From: Neisseriales bacterium | GTDB taxonomy: Bacteria > Pseudomonadota > Gammaproteobacteria > Burkholderiales > UBA11063 | Assembly: GCA_003538525.1 (NCBI GenBank) | Contig: DPRZ01000178.1 | Coordinates: 1 to 8,812 of the forward strand | Direction: 5' to 3' | Length of the DNA stretch: 8,812 bases | The notes under the pieces: model-generated | The model's input: only the letters and a program-made list of their open reading frames with translations | Databases searched by the model: none | What the model was told of the DNA's origin: nothing | Made by a program: the position numbers and the translations under genes | Shown here: one piece after another, positions 8,296-8,812 of the stretch | Layout: each line of letters starts with the position of its first letter | Numbering within the stretch: the first letter of the stretch is position 1

Positions 8296-8765
8296 AATTC
8301 CGCTAATTTTTTATCGATAGCTTCAGGGCTCATGAAGCTACACATTTTATGGTTATTAACCAATAACACCGGTGCATCACCACAAGCACCCAAACACTCG
8401 GCTTCAACCACGGTAAATTTACCGTCGGCACTCGTGCCGCCAAGTTTAGCAATGTTCAATTTACCCAGCAAATATTCAGCAGTTGCAACACCACCACGCA
8501 ATGCACATGGCAAATTAGTACACACCGCAAGCTTATATTTACCAACTGGTTTTAAATTATACATGCCATAAAAAGTCGCAACTTCCAGAGCTTGAGTAGC
8601 AGGAATTTTTATATAACTTGCCACAAACTCAATGGTATCTGTTGATAACCAACCCAACTCAGTTTGCGCAATCCGCAATGCTGACATAATTGCACTACGA
8701 CGACAATCAGCTGGATATTTAGCCAACTCTACATCAATTTGTTTCAATGATTCAAGGGACAACAT
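8289..8765 (-). CDS. nuoE: NADH-quinone oxidoreductase subunit E ([2Fe-2S])
   Basis: NuoE is the thioredoxin-like partner of NuoF in the NADH-oxidising module and carries cluster N1a, which accepts an electron from FMN off the main path. The 158-residue protein has an N-terminal helical part (about 1-70, including YPADCRRSAIMSALRIAQ) and then the cluster domain with CTNLPC (C82, C87) and ECLGACGDAP (C124, C128), the full ligand set. Length is normal for bacteria. The ATG shares a base with the nuoD stop in TAATG, with TGAGGT (8775-8780) nine bases upstream. Unlike standard operons, the next gene is not nuoF but a beta-barrel gene that starts one base after the nuoE stop. Confidence 0.97.
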   Translation of the reverse strand: MLSLESLKQIDVELAKYPADCRRSAIMSALRIAQTELGWLSTDTIEFVASYIKIPATQALEVATFYGMYNLKPVGKYKLAVCTNLPCALRGGVATAEYLLGKLNIAKLGGTSADGKFTVVEAECLGACGDAPVLLVNNHKMCSFMSPEAIDKKLAELI

Positions 8766-8812
8766 TATCTATCTACCTCACCAAATACTATATCTTGCGT
8801 ACCAATAATTGC
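8765..8812 (-). CDS. nuoD: NADH-quinone oxidoreductase subunit D, last 15 codons (5' end outside window)
   Basis: Only the C-terminus is in the window. The frame reads AIIGTQDIVFGEVDR followed by TAA at 8765-8767. This is the highly conserved tail of the 49-kDa subunit, close to identical with the mitochondrial NDUFS2 end. NuoD forms the quinone-reduction site with NuoB in the Q-module. The stop overlaps the nuoE start by one base (TAATG), matching the usual D-E gene order. Whether NuoC is fused to it, as in E. coli, cannot be seen here. Confidence 0.93.
   Translation of the reverse strand, partial: AIIGTQDIVFGEVDR

Noticed and set aside
8332..8571. Plus-strand open frame of 79 codons inside nuoE
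   Set aside because: Antisense to the cysteine-bearing domain of nuoE, which fully explains the sequence.
1..8812. Neisseria-type DNA uptake sequence, rRNA or tRNA genes, CRISPR repeats, insertion sequences
   Set aside because: Reading through by eye found none. The canonical 10-base uptake word was not seen (only partial matches such as GTCTGAA near 4165), no repeat-spacer pattern occurs, and almost all DNA is nuo coding sequence.

Overview
The window is a stretch of a bacterial nuo operon, encoding the proton-pumping NADH:quinone oxidoreductase (respiratory complex I). It is read entirely from the minus strand. In transcription order (right to left) it holds the last 15 codons of nuoD, then nuoE, an inserted outer-membrane beta-barrel gene, nuoF, nuoG, nuoH, nuoI, nuoJ, nuoK, and the first 469 codons of nuoL, which runs off the left edge. 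Coding density is close to complete. The largest gap is 40 bp (between the barrel gene and nuoF), and no non-coding stretch exceeds 300 bases.

The DNA is moderately AT-rich: hand counts give about 34% GC in the barrel gene, about 37% in the 5' part of nuoF and about 41-42% in nuoE and a sample of nuoG. From memory of family sequences, the proteins resemble betaproteobacterial ones, especially Neisseriales. Examples are the NuoF stretch [10 protein letters not shown], the NuoH loop AETNRAPFD...[16 protein letters not shown], the NuoG start of ferredoxin domain IPHFCYHKKLSIAANCRMC, and the NuoE stretch around CTNLPCALRGG. The canonical Neisseria DNA uptake sequence was not seen. The best guess is an AT-rich relative of the Neisseriales rather than Neisseria itself; this placement is inference.

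The genes form one machine. NuoE, NuoF and NuoG make the NADH-oxidising N-module (FMN and clusters N3, N1a, N1b, N4, N5). NuoD and NuoI belong to the quinone-reducing Q-module (N6a, N6b). NuoH, J, K and L are membrane subunits that carry the proton path. All iron-sulfur ligands expected for a mitochondrial-type enzyme are visible, and NuoG lacks the extra N7 cluster. Junctions are tight: TAATG between nuoD and nuoE, one base between nuoE and the barrel gene, ATGA between nuoJ and nuoK. Good Shine-Dalgarno sequences precede most starts.

The one real surprise is the 219-codon gene between nuoE and nuoF. It encodes a predicted secreted 8-stranded beta-barrel ending in phenylalanine, not a complex I subunit. 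It starts with GTG one base after the nuoE stop, inside the loop of a small perfect inverted repeat, so its translation is probably coupled to nuoE. The rest of the window is an ordinary, intact complex I operon.
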